Part shown: one piece after another, positions 52,209 through 61,447 of the stretch
How positions within the stretch are numbered: the stretch's first letter is position 1
Layout of the letters: each line of letters begins with the position of its first letter
NCBI GenBank assembly: GCA_963930185.1
Contig: CAWVLT010000025.1
Coordinates: 1 to 64,000 of the forward strand
Reading direction: 5' to 3'
DNA: 64,000 bases
Source of the DNA: JAGZEG01 sp963930185
GTDB lineage: Bacteria > Actinomycetota > Coriobacteriia > Coriobacteriales > UMGS124
Notes under the pieces: model-generated
The model's input: only the letters and a program-made list of their open reading frames with translations
Told to the model about the DNA's origin: nothing
Database searches by the model: none
Program-made: the position numbers and the translations under genes

Positions 52209-52580
52209 AGATGGCGAGTTCTGCGTTCGTCTGCTGGCGCCAAGTGGTCAAGATTGGGAATTCTGTGTCGCGGTGGTCAGGATCTCGAGTTCTGTGTTAC
52301 CCTATTAAAACAATAGGAAAAGCGATAAAGCCTCTGCCTGCGGTGATACGAGCGATGTTTACGGTAACATCGAAAAACAGGCCGAAAACGCCCGTTTTGG
52401 CGCACAGAACTCGGTTTCCTGACCAGGTGGGCCAACGCCGGCGACACAGAACTCGCCTTCTTGACCATCGCCTGCACAGAGCTCGGCATCTTGACCAGCC
52501 GAACATGCAAGCGAGGCACGGAGTTCGTCGCCCACCCGGTGCAGCACGCCAGCAGAACACAGAACCCGCCGTTCGGACCA
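52208..52580. repeat. Cluster of 24-bp repeats in both orientations
   Basis: Copies related to TGGTCAAGATGCCGAGTTCTGTGT lie at 52245-52268 and 52274-52297 (plus) and at 52402-52425, 52444-52467, 52474-52497 and 52557-52580 (inverted), with a partial plus copy ending at 52226. The centre holds hairpins CTATT/AATAG and CGATGTTAC/GTAACATCG-like. The whole cluster can fold into a large cruciform. Confidence 0.7.
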
Positions 52581-52672
52581 TTCACCGGTGCGGCACATGT
52601 GGGCGGCGCGTGCAAGTACAATGGGAACGACGCACGCAGCCACGACACGCGCGAACCACCGGCGAGGGAGAC

Positions 52673-53059
52673 ATGATGGACGCCATCACCACGAACGACA
52701 GATCCTGCGGTCAGACCGGGCGACAGCCCATGGGAGCCAAGCGGGCGGACGGCGGCCCCATCGACGAGGCCCGGTCGTTTCACGCAGGTGACGTGGTACG
52801 CAACTTCAAGCGCGAAACGCTCGTCGGCGACGAGGCTCGCAGTCAGCGCTACCTCTACAGGGTCCTCGCGTTCGCGCGCCACACCGAGACCGAGGAGGAC
52901 CTCGTGGTCTACGAGGCGCTCTACCCGCCATTCGGGGTGTGGGCCCGACCCCTCTCCATGTTCATGGGCGAGGTCGATCGCGCCAAGTACCCCGACATCC
53001 AGACGCGCTGGCGCTTTGAGCATGCAACCGAGGCCGACCTGAAGGACCTCGCACGATGA
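52673..53059 (+). CDS. DUF1653 domain protein
   Basis: 128 residues. The C-terminal 80 residues match DUF1653: GDVVRNFKRETL, YRVLAFARHTETEEDLVVYE, ALYPPFGVWARPLSMF. This small domain has no established function. The first 40 residues are low in complexity. ATG 52673 (or 52676) follows GAGGGAG. Its stop overlaps the recQ start by four bases (ATGA), so the two are translated together. Confidence 0.8.
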   Translation: MMDAITTNDRSCGQTGRQPMGAKRADGGPIDEARSFHAGDVVRNFKRETLVGDEARSQRYLYRVLAFARHTETEEDLVVYEALYPPFGVWARPLSMFMGEVDRAKYPDIQTRWRFEHATEADLKDLAR

Positions 53060-55140
53060 GCCAGCACACCCTTGGCACGCAGCCCGGCTCAGCGGGCGGC
53101 ACCGGGGCCGCCTGCGTGCCAGCCGCCCCGACTTGCGACCCCTCCCTGCTCGCCCGTGCCCGTGAGGTGCTGCGCGAGCGGTTTGGCTATGCGGACTTTC
53201 GTCCCGCGCAGCGCACGCTCGTCGAGGCCGTGCTCGCCGGGCGCGACGTGCTGGGCGTGATGCCCACCGGCGCAGGCAAGTCGCTCGTCTACCAGATACC
53301 GGCCCTTGTGCTGGGAGGCACCGCCATCGTGGTCTCCCCGCTCATCTCCCTCATGAACGACCAGGTCCAGGCCCTGGAGCAGGCCGGCGTGGCGGCGGCA
53401 TGCATCACGAGCGCCCTCACCTCGGCCCAGCGCTCCGAGGTGTACGCCCGCGCCCGTGCGGGGCGGCTCGACCTGCTCTACGTAGCTCCCGAGCGGCTCG
53501 ACGACCCCTGGTTCTGCGAGCTTGCCGCGCAGATGCGCGTGCCGCTGGTCGCCGTGGACGAGGCCCACTGCGTCTCCCAGTGGGGACAGGACTTCCGCCC
53601 CAGCTACCTGGGCATCGCCGCCTTCGTGGAACGCCTTGCGGCAGCAGGAGCGACGCGCGACGGCGAGGCGAGAAGCACTGGCGAGCCGAGCAGCCGTGGT
53701 GTCGACAGCGTCACCGCCACTCGCCCGCCCGTGTGCGCGCTCACCGCGACGGCCACGGCGCTGGTACGCGACGACATCGCCTCGGGCCTTGCCCTGCGCG
53801 ACCCGTTCGTGCTGGTCAGCGGCTTTGATCGCCCCAACCTCTACTTTGGCGTGGAGCGCCCCGAGCCCCGGGACAAGCGCGCGTGCCTGCTGCGACTCGT
53901 GCGCGCCCACGCGGGGCAGAGCGGCATCGTGTACTGCTCCACCCGCAAGAACGTCGAGGAGGTCTGCGACCTGCTGCGTGACCGGGGCTTCGCTGCCACG
54001 CGCTACCACGCGGGGCTTCCGGCCGGGGAGCGACAGGCAAACCAGGAGGACTTCGTCTACGACCGGGCTCCCGTCATGGTGGCGACCAACGCCTTCGGCA
54101 TGGGCATCGACAAGTCCAACGTGAACTTCGTCATCCACTACAACATGCCCGGCGACCTGGAGAGCTACTATCAGGAGGCAGGGCGCGCGGGGCGTGACGG
54201 CGAGCCGGCCGACTGCATCCTCATCTACAACAAGGGCGACGTACAGACCCGGCAGTTCCTTATCGACAAGTCCTATGAAGACAACCTGGAGGGCGGGGCC
54301 GACCCACAGGCGGCGCAGCGTACCCGGCACGCCGACCAGGAGCGCCTGCGCCAGATGACGATCTACTGCACGACGACCGACTGCCTGCGTTCGACCATCC
54401 TGCGCTACTTCGGCGAGAAGGACGCCCCGTTTCGCTGCGAGCACTGCTCCAACTGCTCCACCGACTTCGAGGTGCTCGACGCCACGGTCGATGCGCAGAA
54501 GGTCATGTCATGCGTGCTGAGGCTTGCCCAGCGCGGCCGCTCCATGGGCAAGGCGTCGATCGTGAACATCCTGCACGGCTCGCGCGCCAAAAGCCTGCTC
54601 GACGCGCACCTCGACGAGCTCTCGACCTACGGGATCATGGCCGACATGTCGGCCCAGCGCATCCGCTACGTGCTCGACGCCCTGGTGGACGCGGGGCACC
54701 TGGCCGTGAGCGAGGGGTCCTACCCGGTTGTCAGCGCAACCCAACAGGGCCTGGAGTTCCTGCGCGAGCGGCGCTCGTTCGAGCTCAAGGTGCCCCGGCG
54801 CCTCTCGCACGCCGGCGCGGGCGCAGACGGCACCATCGCATCGGGCCCCGGGCGGCGGCGCGCAGGTGCGAATGCCGGGTCCGCCGCCGACCTCGCACCG
54901 GTGGACGAGACCCTCTTCGAGCGGCTGCGCGCCCTGCGGACCCGCTTGGCCGCCGAGGCCAAGCTGCCCGCCTACATGGTGTTCTCCAACGCCACGCTCA
55001 CCGACATGTGTCGCAAGATGCCCCTCACCGCAGACGAGCTGCTCGAGGTCTCCGGCGTGGGCGAGGCCAAGGCGGCACGCTATGGCGCGGAGTTCCTCGC
55101 CTGCATCGCGTCGTACGTCGATGAGCGCGGCGGCAGGTAG
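53056..55140 (+). CDS. recQ: ATP-dependent DNA helicase RecQ
   Basis: 694 residues. Seen: FGYADFRPAQ, Walker A MPTGAGKS near 74, the DEAH box VAVDEAHCVSQWGQDFRPSY, motif VI QEAGRAGRDG, the zinc-binding Cys set around CLRSTILRYFGE and CEHCSNC, a winged helix, and a C-terminal HRDC domain (LRTRLAAEAKLPAYMVFSNA). RecQ unwinds DNA 3' to 5' in recombination and fork repair. A Ser/Gly-rich insertion lies between helicase motifs near residue 205. The gene overlaps DUF1653 by four bases and ends 11 bases from a convergent transporter. Confidence 0.93.
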   Translation: MSQHTLGTQPGSAGGTGAACVPAAPTCDPSLLARAREVLRERFGYADFRPAQRTLVEAVLAGRDVLGVMPTGAGKSLVYQIPALVLGGTAIVVSPLISLMNDQVQALEQAGVAAACITSALTSAQRSEVYARARAGRLDLLYVAPERLDDPWFCELAAQMRVPLVAVDEAHCVSQWGQDFRPSYLGIAAFVERLAAAGATRDGEARSTGEPSSRGVDSVTATRPPVCALTATATALVRDDIASGLALRDPFVLVSGFDRPNLYFGVERPEPRDKRACLLRLVRAHAGQSGIVYCSTRKNVEEVCDLLRDRGFAATRYHAGLPAGERQANQEDFVYDRAPVMVATNAFGMGIDKSNVNFVIHYNMPGDLESYYQEAGRAGRDGEPADCILIYNKGDVQTRQFLIDKSYEDNLEGGADPQAAQRTRHADQERLRQMTIYCTTTDCLRSTILRYFGEKDAPFRCEHCSNCSTDFEVLDATVDAQKVMSCVLRLAQRGRSMGKASIVNILHGSRAKSLLDAHLDELSTYGIMADMSAQRIRYVLDALVDAGHLAVSEGSYPVVSATQQGLEFLRERRSFELKVPRRLSHAGAGADGTIASGPGRRRAGANAGSAADLAPVDETLFERLRALRTRLAAEAKLPAYMVFSNATLTDMCRKMPLTADELLEVSGVGEAKAARYGAEFLACIASYVDERGGR

Positions 55141-55151
55141 ATGCCCAGGCG

Positions 55152-56480
55152 CTACCCTTGCGCGCGCCCTTCCGAGCGTTGCCTTGGCATGGCCAGCAGA
55201 AACGCCAGGCCCACGCCCAGGATGATGGCGATGGAGAGCACGCCCAGGTCGGCACAGCCTGTGAGCTGGGTGATCACCGAGACGAGCAGCGTGCCCATGA
55301 CGCTTGCGTACTTGCCGAACACGTCGAAGAACCCGTAGAACTCGTTGGCGTTGTCCTTGGGGATGAGCCGACCGAAGTAGCTGCGCGACAGCGCCTGGAT
55401 GCCGCCCTGGAACAGCCCCACGGCGATGGCGAGGATCCAGAACTCCGCGGCAGTCTTGAGGAAGAACGCCGCGAACAGGACAATGAGCAGGTAGGCGATC
55501 ACCGCGACGACGATCATGCGCCGCGTGCCCACGCGCCCGGCAAGCCAGCCGTACGCGATGGCGCTGGGAAACGCCACGAACTGGGTGACGAGCAGCGCCA
55601 GGACGAGCTGCGTGCTGTCGATGCCCAGGCTCGTGCCATAGGACGTGCTCATGGCGATGACCGTGTGCACGCCGTCGATGTAGAAGAAGAAGGCGATCAT
55701 GAAGAAGAGCAGCGCCCGGTCGCGGGCGATCTTGCGCATGGTCCCCCACAGGCCACGCAGAGTGTCGGCGATGGCCGCCCCCACGGCCGGGGCGCTCGCC
55801 GCGGCCGCGGCCCCCGCGGTGCCGCCCGCACCTGCGCGCACCTTGTAGTGGCGCTGGCGATACCCACGCAGAAGCGGGATGGTGAACGCCAGCCACCAGA
55901 TGCCGGTGATGACGAAGGAGATGCGGGTCGCCACCATGGTGGGGATGCCGATGGCGGGCCCGCCGAAGATCACGCCCAGGCAGATGAGAAACGGGATCGT
56001 CGATCCCACGTAGCCCCACGCGTACCCCGCCGAGGAGACCTTGTCCATACGCTCGTCAGTGGTGACGTCGACGAGCATGGCATCGTAGAAGGTCATCGAG
56101 GAGTTGAGGCCGATGGTGGCCAGCACGTACACAAACAGAAACGCCAGCCATCCCAGCGGCAGCGACATGGCGAAGCAGCACACCAGGCCCGTGAGGAAGA
56201 AGCCGAGGAAGAACTTGATCTTCTTGCCCTGAAAGTCGGCCAGCGACCCCAGGACGGGCATGAGGACGGCGACCACCAGCGAGGCTATGGTCTGGGCGTA
56301 GCCAAACGACGTCACCACGTCGCTACGTCCCGCCTGCTCGAGCAGGCCGTCAAGGTAGATGGGCACCACGGCCGTGGAGAGCAGCACCAGCGCGGAGTTC
56401 GCGACATCGTAGAGCACCCAGTTGCGCTCCGGCTTGGTGAGGCCGCCCGACCTGCCCGACTTGCCAGCGTCCTTCGACAT
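55152..56480 (-). CDS. MFS transporter, UMF1 family
   Basis: 442 residues with about twelve hydrophobic segments. The conserved NWVLYDVANSALVLL start and the DAMLVDVTTDERMDKVSSAGYAWGY loop (part) belong to the UMF1/Atg22-like branch of the major facilitator superfamily. Relatives export amino acids or unknown solutes. The central loop is Ala-rich. ATG 56480 is used. It is a single gene, convergent with recQ and divergent from the phospholipase-C-like gene. Confidence 0.82.
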   Translation of the reverse strand: MSKDAGKSGRSGGLTKPERNWVLYDVANSALVLLSTAVVPIYLDGLLEQAGRSDVVTSFGYAQTIASLVVAVLMPVLGSLADFQGKKIKFFLGFFLTGLVCCFAMSLPLGWLAFLFVYVLATIGLNSSMTFYDAMLVDVTTDERMDKVSSAGYAWGYVGSTIPFLICLGVIFGGPAIGIPTMVATRISFVITGIWWLAFTIPLLRGYRQRHYKVRAGAGGTAGAAAAASAPAVGAAIADTLRGLWGTMRKIARDRALLFFMIAFFFYIDGVHTVIAMSTSYGTSLGIDSTQLVLALLVTQFVAFPSAIAYGWLAGRVGTRRMIVVAVIAYLLIVLFAAFFLKTAAEFWILAIAVGLFQGGIQALSRSYFGRLIPKDNANEFYGFFDVFGKYASVMGTLLVSVITQLTGCADLGVLSIAIILGVGLAFLLAMPRQRSEGRAQG

Positions 56481-56699
56481 GTGTGGCGCCCCTTTCGCGC
56501 GGCCTTACGGTGGATGGCATGCATGCCGGCACCATGCATGAAGACATAGATGCGGTGATGAGGATGATAGCGGTTTTGTCGCCGCTCGTCTCGATTGGCT
56601 TGCAGAAAGCTTGCGTTTCGCGAGTTGCGCCACGACGGCACGCCGGCTGGGTACGATAGGCACAGCAGTGACTACGGATCGGACGAATCGAGGTCAGGC

Positions 56700-57656
56700 A
56701 TGCCCGCACTTGTGACGCACCGCCTATTCGGGGAGCAGGCGCTTGGCCTGCTGCCCGACACCATACGCGCAACCGAGGCCCAGCGCGCCGCGTTTCTGCT
56801 GGCAAACCAGGGGCCCGACCCCTTCTTCTTCGCCGTCACCTCTCCCAGGGGGTCAGACGTCCGCGCCATGGGCCATCGCATGCACTCCGAGAGGATGTCG
56901 GCGGCGTTCGACACGCTGCGCGCCGGCGTCGGCCTGCTGCCGACGGAGGACCAGCCCGTCGGCCAGGCGTTCGCGTGCGGCCTGCTCGCCCATTACGTCC
57001 TGGACCGCACGGCTCACCCGTTCGTCTACGCCTCCGAGTACGAGCTGTGCGACAACGACCCCGAGCTCGCGGACGCCTACCACGAAGTGCACGCCCTGAT
57101 CGAGAGCGAGATCGACGCCGCGCTGCTCATGCGCCTGCGCAGGGCGACCGTGGCCGACGTCGCGCCCGCCTCGCTTCTGCAGGCGTCGCCCGATGTGCTG
57201 CGCCCGGCGGGGGCGCTGCTCGCCCAGTGCGCCATGGGCGTCTTTGACCTGCCGCTTCGCTGCACGGACTACCAGCGAGCACTGGCGGACATGCGCCTGT
57301 GCTACCGCGTCATCGAGCCGGCGGGCTCCCCGCGCTCCCGCGCGCTGGGTGCGCTCGAGCGCACCACGCGTGCGCATTCCCAGCTCGAGGCGCTCGCCCA
57401 TCGCTGCGACGTGCCCGCCGACGCCCCCGCCATGAACGAGGCACACCGCGAATGGGTCTGTCCCTTTAGCGGAGAGCGCAGCCACGACTCGTTCGCCGAC
57501 CGCTTCACGCGGGCGCTCAGGCTCTACGAGCTCGCCATCCGGCCGTTCGTTGAGTCCCAGCCCGCCTCGCAGATCACCCAGCACGTGGACTACAGCGGCC
57601 GCCGGCTCGGGATCGGCGAGCAGCCCGCCGCCGACAACCCCGCGCGCCCCGTCTAG
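56700..57656 (+). CDS. Zinc-dependent phospholipase C-like protein
   Basis: 318 residues, mostly helical. The early PALVTHRLFG, NQGPDPFFF, MHSERMSAAF, and FACGLLAHYVLDRTAHPFVY pattern supplies His and Asp residues typical of the zinc-dependent phospholipase C / S1-P1 fold family. There is no signal peptide, unlike secreted phospholipases, and the true activity is unknown. ATG 56700 is chosen for the family start; only a weak ribosome site (GAGGTCAGG) precedes it. Confidence 0.7.
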   Translation: MPALVTHRLFGEQALGLLPDTIRATEAQRAAFLLANQGPDPFFFAVTSPRGSDVRAMGHRMHSERMSAAFDTLRAGVGLLPTEDQPVGQAFACGLLAHYVLDRTAHPFVYASEYELCDNDPELADAYHEVHALIESEIDAALLMRLRRATVADVAPASLLQASPDVLRPAGALLAQCAMGVFDLPLRCTDYQRALADMRLCYRVIEPAGSPRSRALGALERTTRAHSQLEALAHRCDVPADAPAMNEAHREWVCPFSGERSHDSFADRFTRALRLYELAIRPFVESQPASQITQHVDYSGRRLGIGEQPAADNPARPV

Positions 57657-57660
57657 CAGC

Positions 57661-57701
57661 GCCCCGGCACCCGCCGCGCCGCCAAAGCCGGCGGGTGGGG
57701 C
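57661..57701. terminator. GC-rich hairpin between phospholipase-like and ybjQ-type genes
   Basis: CACCCGCCG (57668-57676) pairs with CGGCGGGTG (57689-57697), and GCCCC/GGGGC extends it. No T-run. Confidence 0.4.
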
Positions 57702-57739
57702 CGCAGCATACCGACAGGCAACGACAGAGAGGAGCCATC

Positions 57740-58072
57740 ATGATCGTCACCACCACCAACGAGGTCACCGGTTACAGGATCACTGGCTACCGTGGGATCG
57801 TCTTTGGCGAGGTCATCACCGGCGTCAACATGTTTCGCGACCTGTTTGCCGGCGTGCGCAACATCGTGGGCGGCCGCTCGGCGGGTTACGAGAAGGAGCT
57901 GACCGAGGCGCGCGAGGAGGCCATCTCCGAGATGCAGCAGCGTGCCCAGGCCGCAGGCGCGGACGCCGTGGTGGGCGTGGACATCGACTACGAGGTGCTG
58001 GGGGCCGACGGCTCCATGCTCATGGTCACCGCCTCGGGCACCGCGGTGAACCTGGAGCCGAGCGGCTACTAG
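57740..58072 (+). CDS. YbjQ-family (UPF0145) heavy-metal-binding-like protein
   Basis: 110 residues, full length for the family. The VTTTNEVTGYRITGYRGIVF start, the GYEKELTEAREEAISEM helix and GADAVVGVDIDYEVL are characteristic. These small pentameric-ring proteins have been annotated as heavy-metal binding; a firm function is lacking. GAGAGGAG lies before ATG 57740. It ends 12 bases before a convergent transporter gene. Confidence 0.88.
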   Translation: MIVTTTNEVTGYRITGYRGIVFGEVITGVNMFRDLFAGVRNIVGGRSAGYEKELTEAREEAISEMQQRAQAAGADAVVGVDIDYEVLGADGSMLMVTASGTAVNLEPSGY

Positions 58073-58084
58073 CCAAACCGCCCG

Positions 58085-59152
58085 TCAGCGCTGCGCCACC
58101 GCGCCCTCGATGTCGCACCCGTCCGCGACGTCGGGCGCGGGGCGGCAGCAGCCTGCCAGAAACGCGACATAGCGCACGAGCACGTAACACACCATGCAGG
58201 CGGCGAGCAGCGTCTCCGCCGCGAGGAGCGCACCTAGCGCCGCCGGCACCGCCACGCCGGCGGCGGCAAAGGCATCGATCGTCTTGGAGAGCGCCGTGGC
58301 CGTGATCACGAACGGGAAGGTCATGGCGGCGTAGCTCGGGTAGAACTTGAGGCGCAGCAGGCTCGGCAGACGAAGCAGCACGATCAGGAGCAGCAGCTGA
58401 GCCAGCACCTCGAGCGTGACCGTAAGCGCCAGGTTGGGCTGCGCGTGCGTGCTGAGATACCCAGCAAGCGTGAGGCTCATGGGTGCCGCGTAGATGCAGA
58501 AGAGCGGCCGAGCCGGCTCGGGCACCGGACGCCTCGCGTAGCGCCATGTCACGAGCGCGAGCATCACCGCATAGGCGGGCAGCCCAAAGTACAGGATCGC
58601 CCTGCCCACCGCCAGCGTGCCCACCGAGGCCGAGGTGACCGACCCCACCACGATGCCCACGTAGCAGATGAAGTAGGTGGGGTACACATCGGACAGATTG
58701 AACCGCGCGATGGCAAGCACGGTGAACCAGACGATGAGCGCCGCGTGACACGCAACGGCCGCCCACCACATCGCAAGCGCCAGGCCATGACAGAGTGGCT
58801 GCACATAGGTCGCCAGCTGCATGACCGTCATGAAGAACGTGGCGCTGACGCTGCAGAATATAGGATGACGCATGTCATCGGCCATCATGTGGGGAAACGA
58901 CACGAGCTTGGCCGCGAGCAGGAGCAGCAGGGCTAAGGCCACCACGCCGCAGGCCGCATGCAGCGGTTCCGCGACGGGCTGCATCAGGTTCCCAAGGGCG
59001 ACCACACCCAAGGCAACGCCCGCGATGGGCATGGGGACGCCCCGGACGAGCCGGCCAAGCGCCGACCCTAGCGATCCCCTTTCGACCTCACCTGCACTCT
59101 TCCCACCTGTATACTTGTAATCGGAGGTTCCGCTTTCCGCCCGTGTCGCCAT
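58085..59152 (-). CDS. TDT-family transporter (TehA/Mae1/SLAC1-like)
   Basis: 355 residues with about ten hydrophobic segments. VPMPIAGVALGVVALGN at the first helix and HPIFCSVSATFFMTVMQLA match the tellurite-resistance/dicarboxylate transporter family. Members move C4-dicarboxylates, sulfite or small anions. ATG 59152 is used with a GGGCAGG nearby; a GTG at 59164 is in frame. An AT-rich stretch upstream (59205-59262) may hold its promoter. The substrate is not known. Confidence 0.75.
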   Translation of the reverse strand: MATRAESGTSDYKYTGGKSAGEVERGSLGSALGRLVRGVPMPIAGVALGVVALGNLMQPVAEPLHAACGVVALALLLLLAAKLVSFPHMMADDMRHPIFCSVSATFFMTVMQLATYVQPLCHGLALAMWWAAVACHAALIVWFTVLAIARFNLSDVYPTYFICYVGIVVGSVTSASVGTLAVGRAILYFGLPAYAVMLALVTWRYARRPVPEPARPLFCIYAAPMSLTLAGYLSTHAQPNLALTVTLEVLAQLLLLIVLLRLPSLLRLKFYPSYAAMTFPFVITATALSKTIDAFAAAGVAVPAALGALLAAETLLAACMVCYVLVRYVAFLAGCCRPAPDVADGCDIEGAVAQR

Positions 59153-59624
59153 ACACCTGCCCACCTTTCGCCCCGTAATTCCGGGACATATTGTGACGCA
59201 GGCATTTGCAAACTATTTCTTTATATTTCTTATAAAACGATAATGTATTTTTATGGTATGCCACTGAGGCAAGGCTGTGGCGGCCTCCGCGCGCCAAAAT
59301 CTTCTGAGATGGACAAACTTTTCGATTGTGAGGGACTTAGTACGGCACAGATCAATCCGCTTTGCCCGCCAGCCCCAGAAATGGACAAATACTGCGGATG
59401 TGAGGCAGTAGAGGATCGTCCGGCAGGGGCCAACTCCCTCACAACCGTCATCTTTGTCCAACCTGGCAAGTTTTTCACGCGCGGGCCACCGCCGGACCGC
59501 CGAGTCGCCAGAGCCCAGAAGGCACGAGGCCTCCTTGGACGCGGTGCGGCGGCCCCGCCCGCACGCCCGCTCCACCTGACCGCGCCAACCCAGGCCCCGA
59601 CCGCAGAATGCCGGAGGTGTCGCC
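59153..59624. other. Intergenic region with AT-rich segment and repeat element
   Basis: 472 bases. 59205-59262 is strongly AT-rich and probably holds the minus-strand promoter. 59309-59461 carries three copies of the 27-bp motif. No gene is supportable. Confidence 0.4.
59309..59461. repeat. 27-bp intergenic motif, copies 3 to 5
   Basis: Plus-strand copies at 59309-59335 and 59381-59407 and an inverted copy at 59435-59461, all of the form ATGGACAAA-N9/10-TGTGAGGGA with few changes. The outer flanks match those of the element at 24430-24615. Confidence 0.65.
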
Positions 59625-60545
59625 ATGCTCGACTTCAGGACCGAGACGTTTCTCACCGTGTGTCGCACCCTCAACTACACGCAGGCAGCACGCGAGCTCA
59701 ACATAACGCAGCCCGCCGTCTCCCAGCACATAGCGTATCTCGAGCGCGCCTACGGCACGGCCCTCTTCGCACGGGAGGGCCGACAGATCGCGCTCACGCC
59801 CGCCGGCGAGATGCTGCGCGACGCCCTGCGGTCCATGGCCCACGACGAGCAGCTGCTGCGCGAGCGCATGGCGCAGGCAGGCAGCTCGGACAACCGCCAG
59901 GTTCGCGTATCGATGGGCATGTCGCTCACCGCAGGCGAGTACATCGTCGCCGCCCCGCTCGCCCGTCTGCTGGCAAGAAGCCCGAGCCTCAGCGTCGACG
60001 TCCGCGCCGGGGACACCGAGCAGCTCCTCTCCCAACTCGCCGAAGGCGCCATAGACTGCGCCTTCGTGGAGGGCATCTTCGACACGCGCGCCTTTGCCGG
60101 CGACAGGTTTGACACGCAGCGCCTGCTGTGCGTCTGCGCGCCCGACCACTCGCTCGCGGGCACACGCCAGCCGTTGGAGGCCCTGCTCGGGCAGCGCCTG
60201 CTGATCAGGGAGCGAGGCTCGGGCAGCCGCGCGGTGCTCGAGAACGCCCTTGAGGCGCGCAACCTTTCGGTGGCAAGCTTCGCCCGCACCGACGAGGCGT
60301 CAAGCGTGGGCATCATCAAGCAGCTCGTGCGCGGTGGCGTGGGGATGTCGTTTCTCTACGAGGCCGCCGTGGCCGAGGAGCTGGCGGGCGGGCTGCTAGG
60401 GCTCGTCGAGCTTGAGGGGCCGCAGATCGAGCATGACATCACCTTCGTGCGCCTGCGCGGCAGCGTGTTCGAGCGCGAGCTGCTCCGGCTGCTCTTGGAA
60501 CTCAAGCGCGAGCTGCAGGTGTCGAGGGCCGAAAGGCCGGCGTGA
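59625..60545 (+). CDS. LysR-family transcriptional regulator
   Basis: 306 residues of the CysB/Cbl-like size. The helix-turn-helix (FLTVCRTLNYTQAARELNIT, then QPAVSQHIAYLE) is clear, and the effector domain follows. CCGGAGG lies before ATG 59625. It precedes an ABC importer on the same strand with about 110 bases between, so it probably regulates that cluster, perhaps in response to sulfur or nitrogen supply; that is inference from the transporter type. Confidence 0.87.
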   Translation: MLDFRTETFLTVCRTLNYTQAARELNITQPAVSQHIAYLERAYGTALFAREGRQIALTPAGEMLRDALRSMAHDEQLLRERMAQAGSSDNRQVRVSMGMSLTAGEYIVAAPLARLLARSPSLSVDVRAGDTEQLLSQLAEGAIDCAFVEGIFDTRAFAGDRFDTQRLLCVCAPDHSLAGTRQPLEALLGQRLLIRERGSGSRAVLENALEARNLSVASFARTDEASSVGIIKQLVRGGVGMSFLYEAAVAEELAGGLLGLVELEGPQIEHDITFVRLRGSVFERELLRLLLELKRELQVSRAERPA

Positions 60546-60658
60546 GCACCCCGCCCGGCTCACGGCCCGAACACGCACGGAGCACACACCTTCGGCGCGG
60601 ACATTGGCTAGACTTTCTGACTGGATCACACGCCGCCAGGCGAGCAGCGAGGAGGCAC

Positions 60659-61447
60659 ATGAGCAAAGTCGAGTTCTCAGACGTCACGCTGACCTATCCC
60701 GGCGGGGACGACAGGCGGGACGTGCACGCCCTGCGCGGGCTCAACCTGCGCGCCGAGCCCGGCGAGTCGGTCGCCATCATCGGCCCCTCGGGCTGCGGCA
60801 AGTCCTCGACGCTACTCATGGCGGCAGGCCTTTTGCGCCCGACGAGCGGGGCCGTGCTCGTGGACGGCACGCCGGTCGAGCGCGAGCGCCGGCAGACCGC
60901 GCTTATTCTGCAGGGACAGAGCCTGCTTCCCTGGAAGACCGTTGAGCGCAACGTGGAGCTCGGCCTACTTCTGCGGCACGTGCCTCGGCAGGAGCGGCGC
61001 CGTCGCGTCAGCTGGGCCCTTGAGCAGGTCGACCTGACGGACTTCGCCCGCGTATACCCCGCCGAACTCTCGGGCGGCATGGCCCAGCGGGCGGCGATCG
61101 CCCGATCGCTTGCCCTGGACTGCGACCTGCTCATGATGGACGAGCCGCTCTCAGCGCTCGACGCGCTTCTGCGCGAACAAATCCAGGACGTGATGCTGCG
61201 CCTGTGGCGCGAGCGAGCCTACGCCCAGATAATCGTGACACACTCCATCGAGGAGGCCGCGTTTCTCGGCCAGCGCGTCGTCGTGATGGCACCAAGGCCG
61301 GGCCGCGTGGTCGACGTCATCGACAACCCCGGCATGGGCGAGGCGGGATACCGCAGTTCGAGCGAGTTCTTCGGACTCTGCACGCGCCTGAGAGCGGCGC
61401 TGCAGGCGAGCATGGAAGCGGGAGGTGCTCGCCATGAGCGAGACTAG
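60659..61447 (+). CDS. ABC transporter ATPase, nitrate/sulfonate/taurine type
   Basis: 262 residues. Walker A GPSGCGKSST, Q-loop LQGQSLLPWKTVERN (typical of the SsuB/TauB/NrtD group), signature LSGGMAQRAAIARSL, Walker B LLMMDEP and switch VTHSIEEA. It powers import together with the overlapping permease gene. ATG 60659 has GGAGG five bases upstream. The ATPase and permease genes overlap by 14 bases. Confidence 0.9.
   Translation: MSKVEFSDVTLTYPGGDDRRDVHALRGLNLRAEPGESVAIIGPSGCGKSSTLLMAAGLLRPTSGAVLVDGTPVERERRQTALILQGQSLLPWKTVERNVELGLLLRHVPRQERRRRVSWALEQVDLTDFARVYPAELSGGMAQRAAIARSLALDCDLLMMDEPLSALDALLREQIQDVMLRLWRERAYAQIIVTHSIEEAAFLGQRVVVMAPRPGRVVDVIDNPGMGEAGYRSSSEFFGLCTRLRAALQASMEAGGARHERD

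Noticed and set aside
52208..52580. CRISPR array
   Set aside because: The 24-bp units occur in both orientations, spacing is irregular and the units are degenerate, and no cas genes are present.
53089..54444. 451-codon open frame antisense to recQ
   Set aside because: The sense strand carries all RecQ motifs; the antisense translation has no recognisable features.
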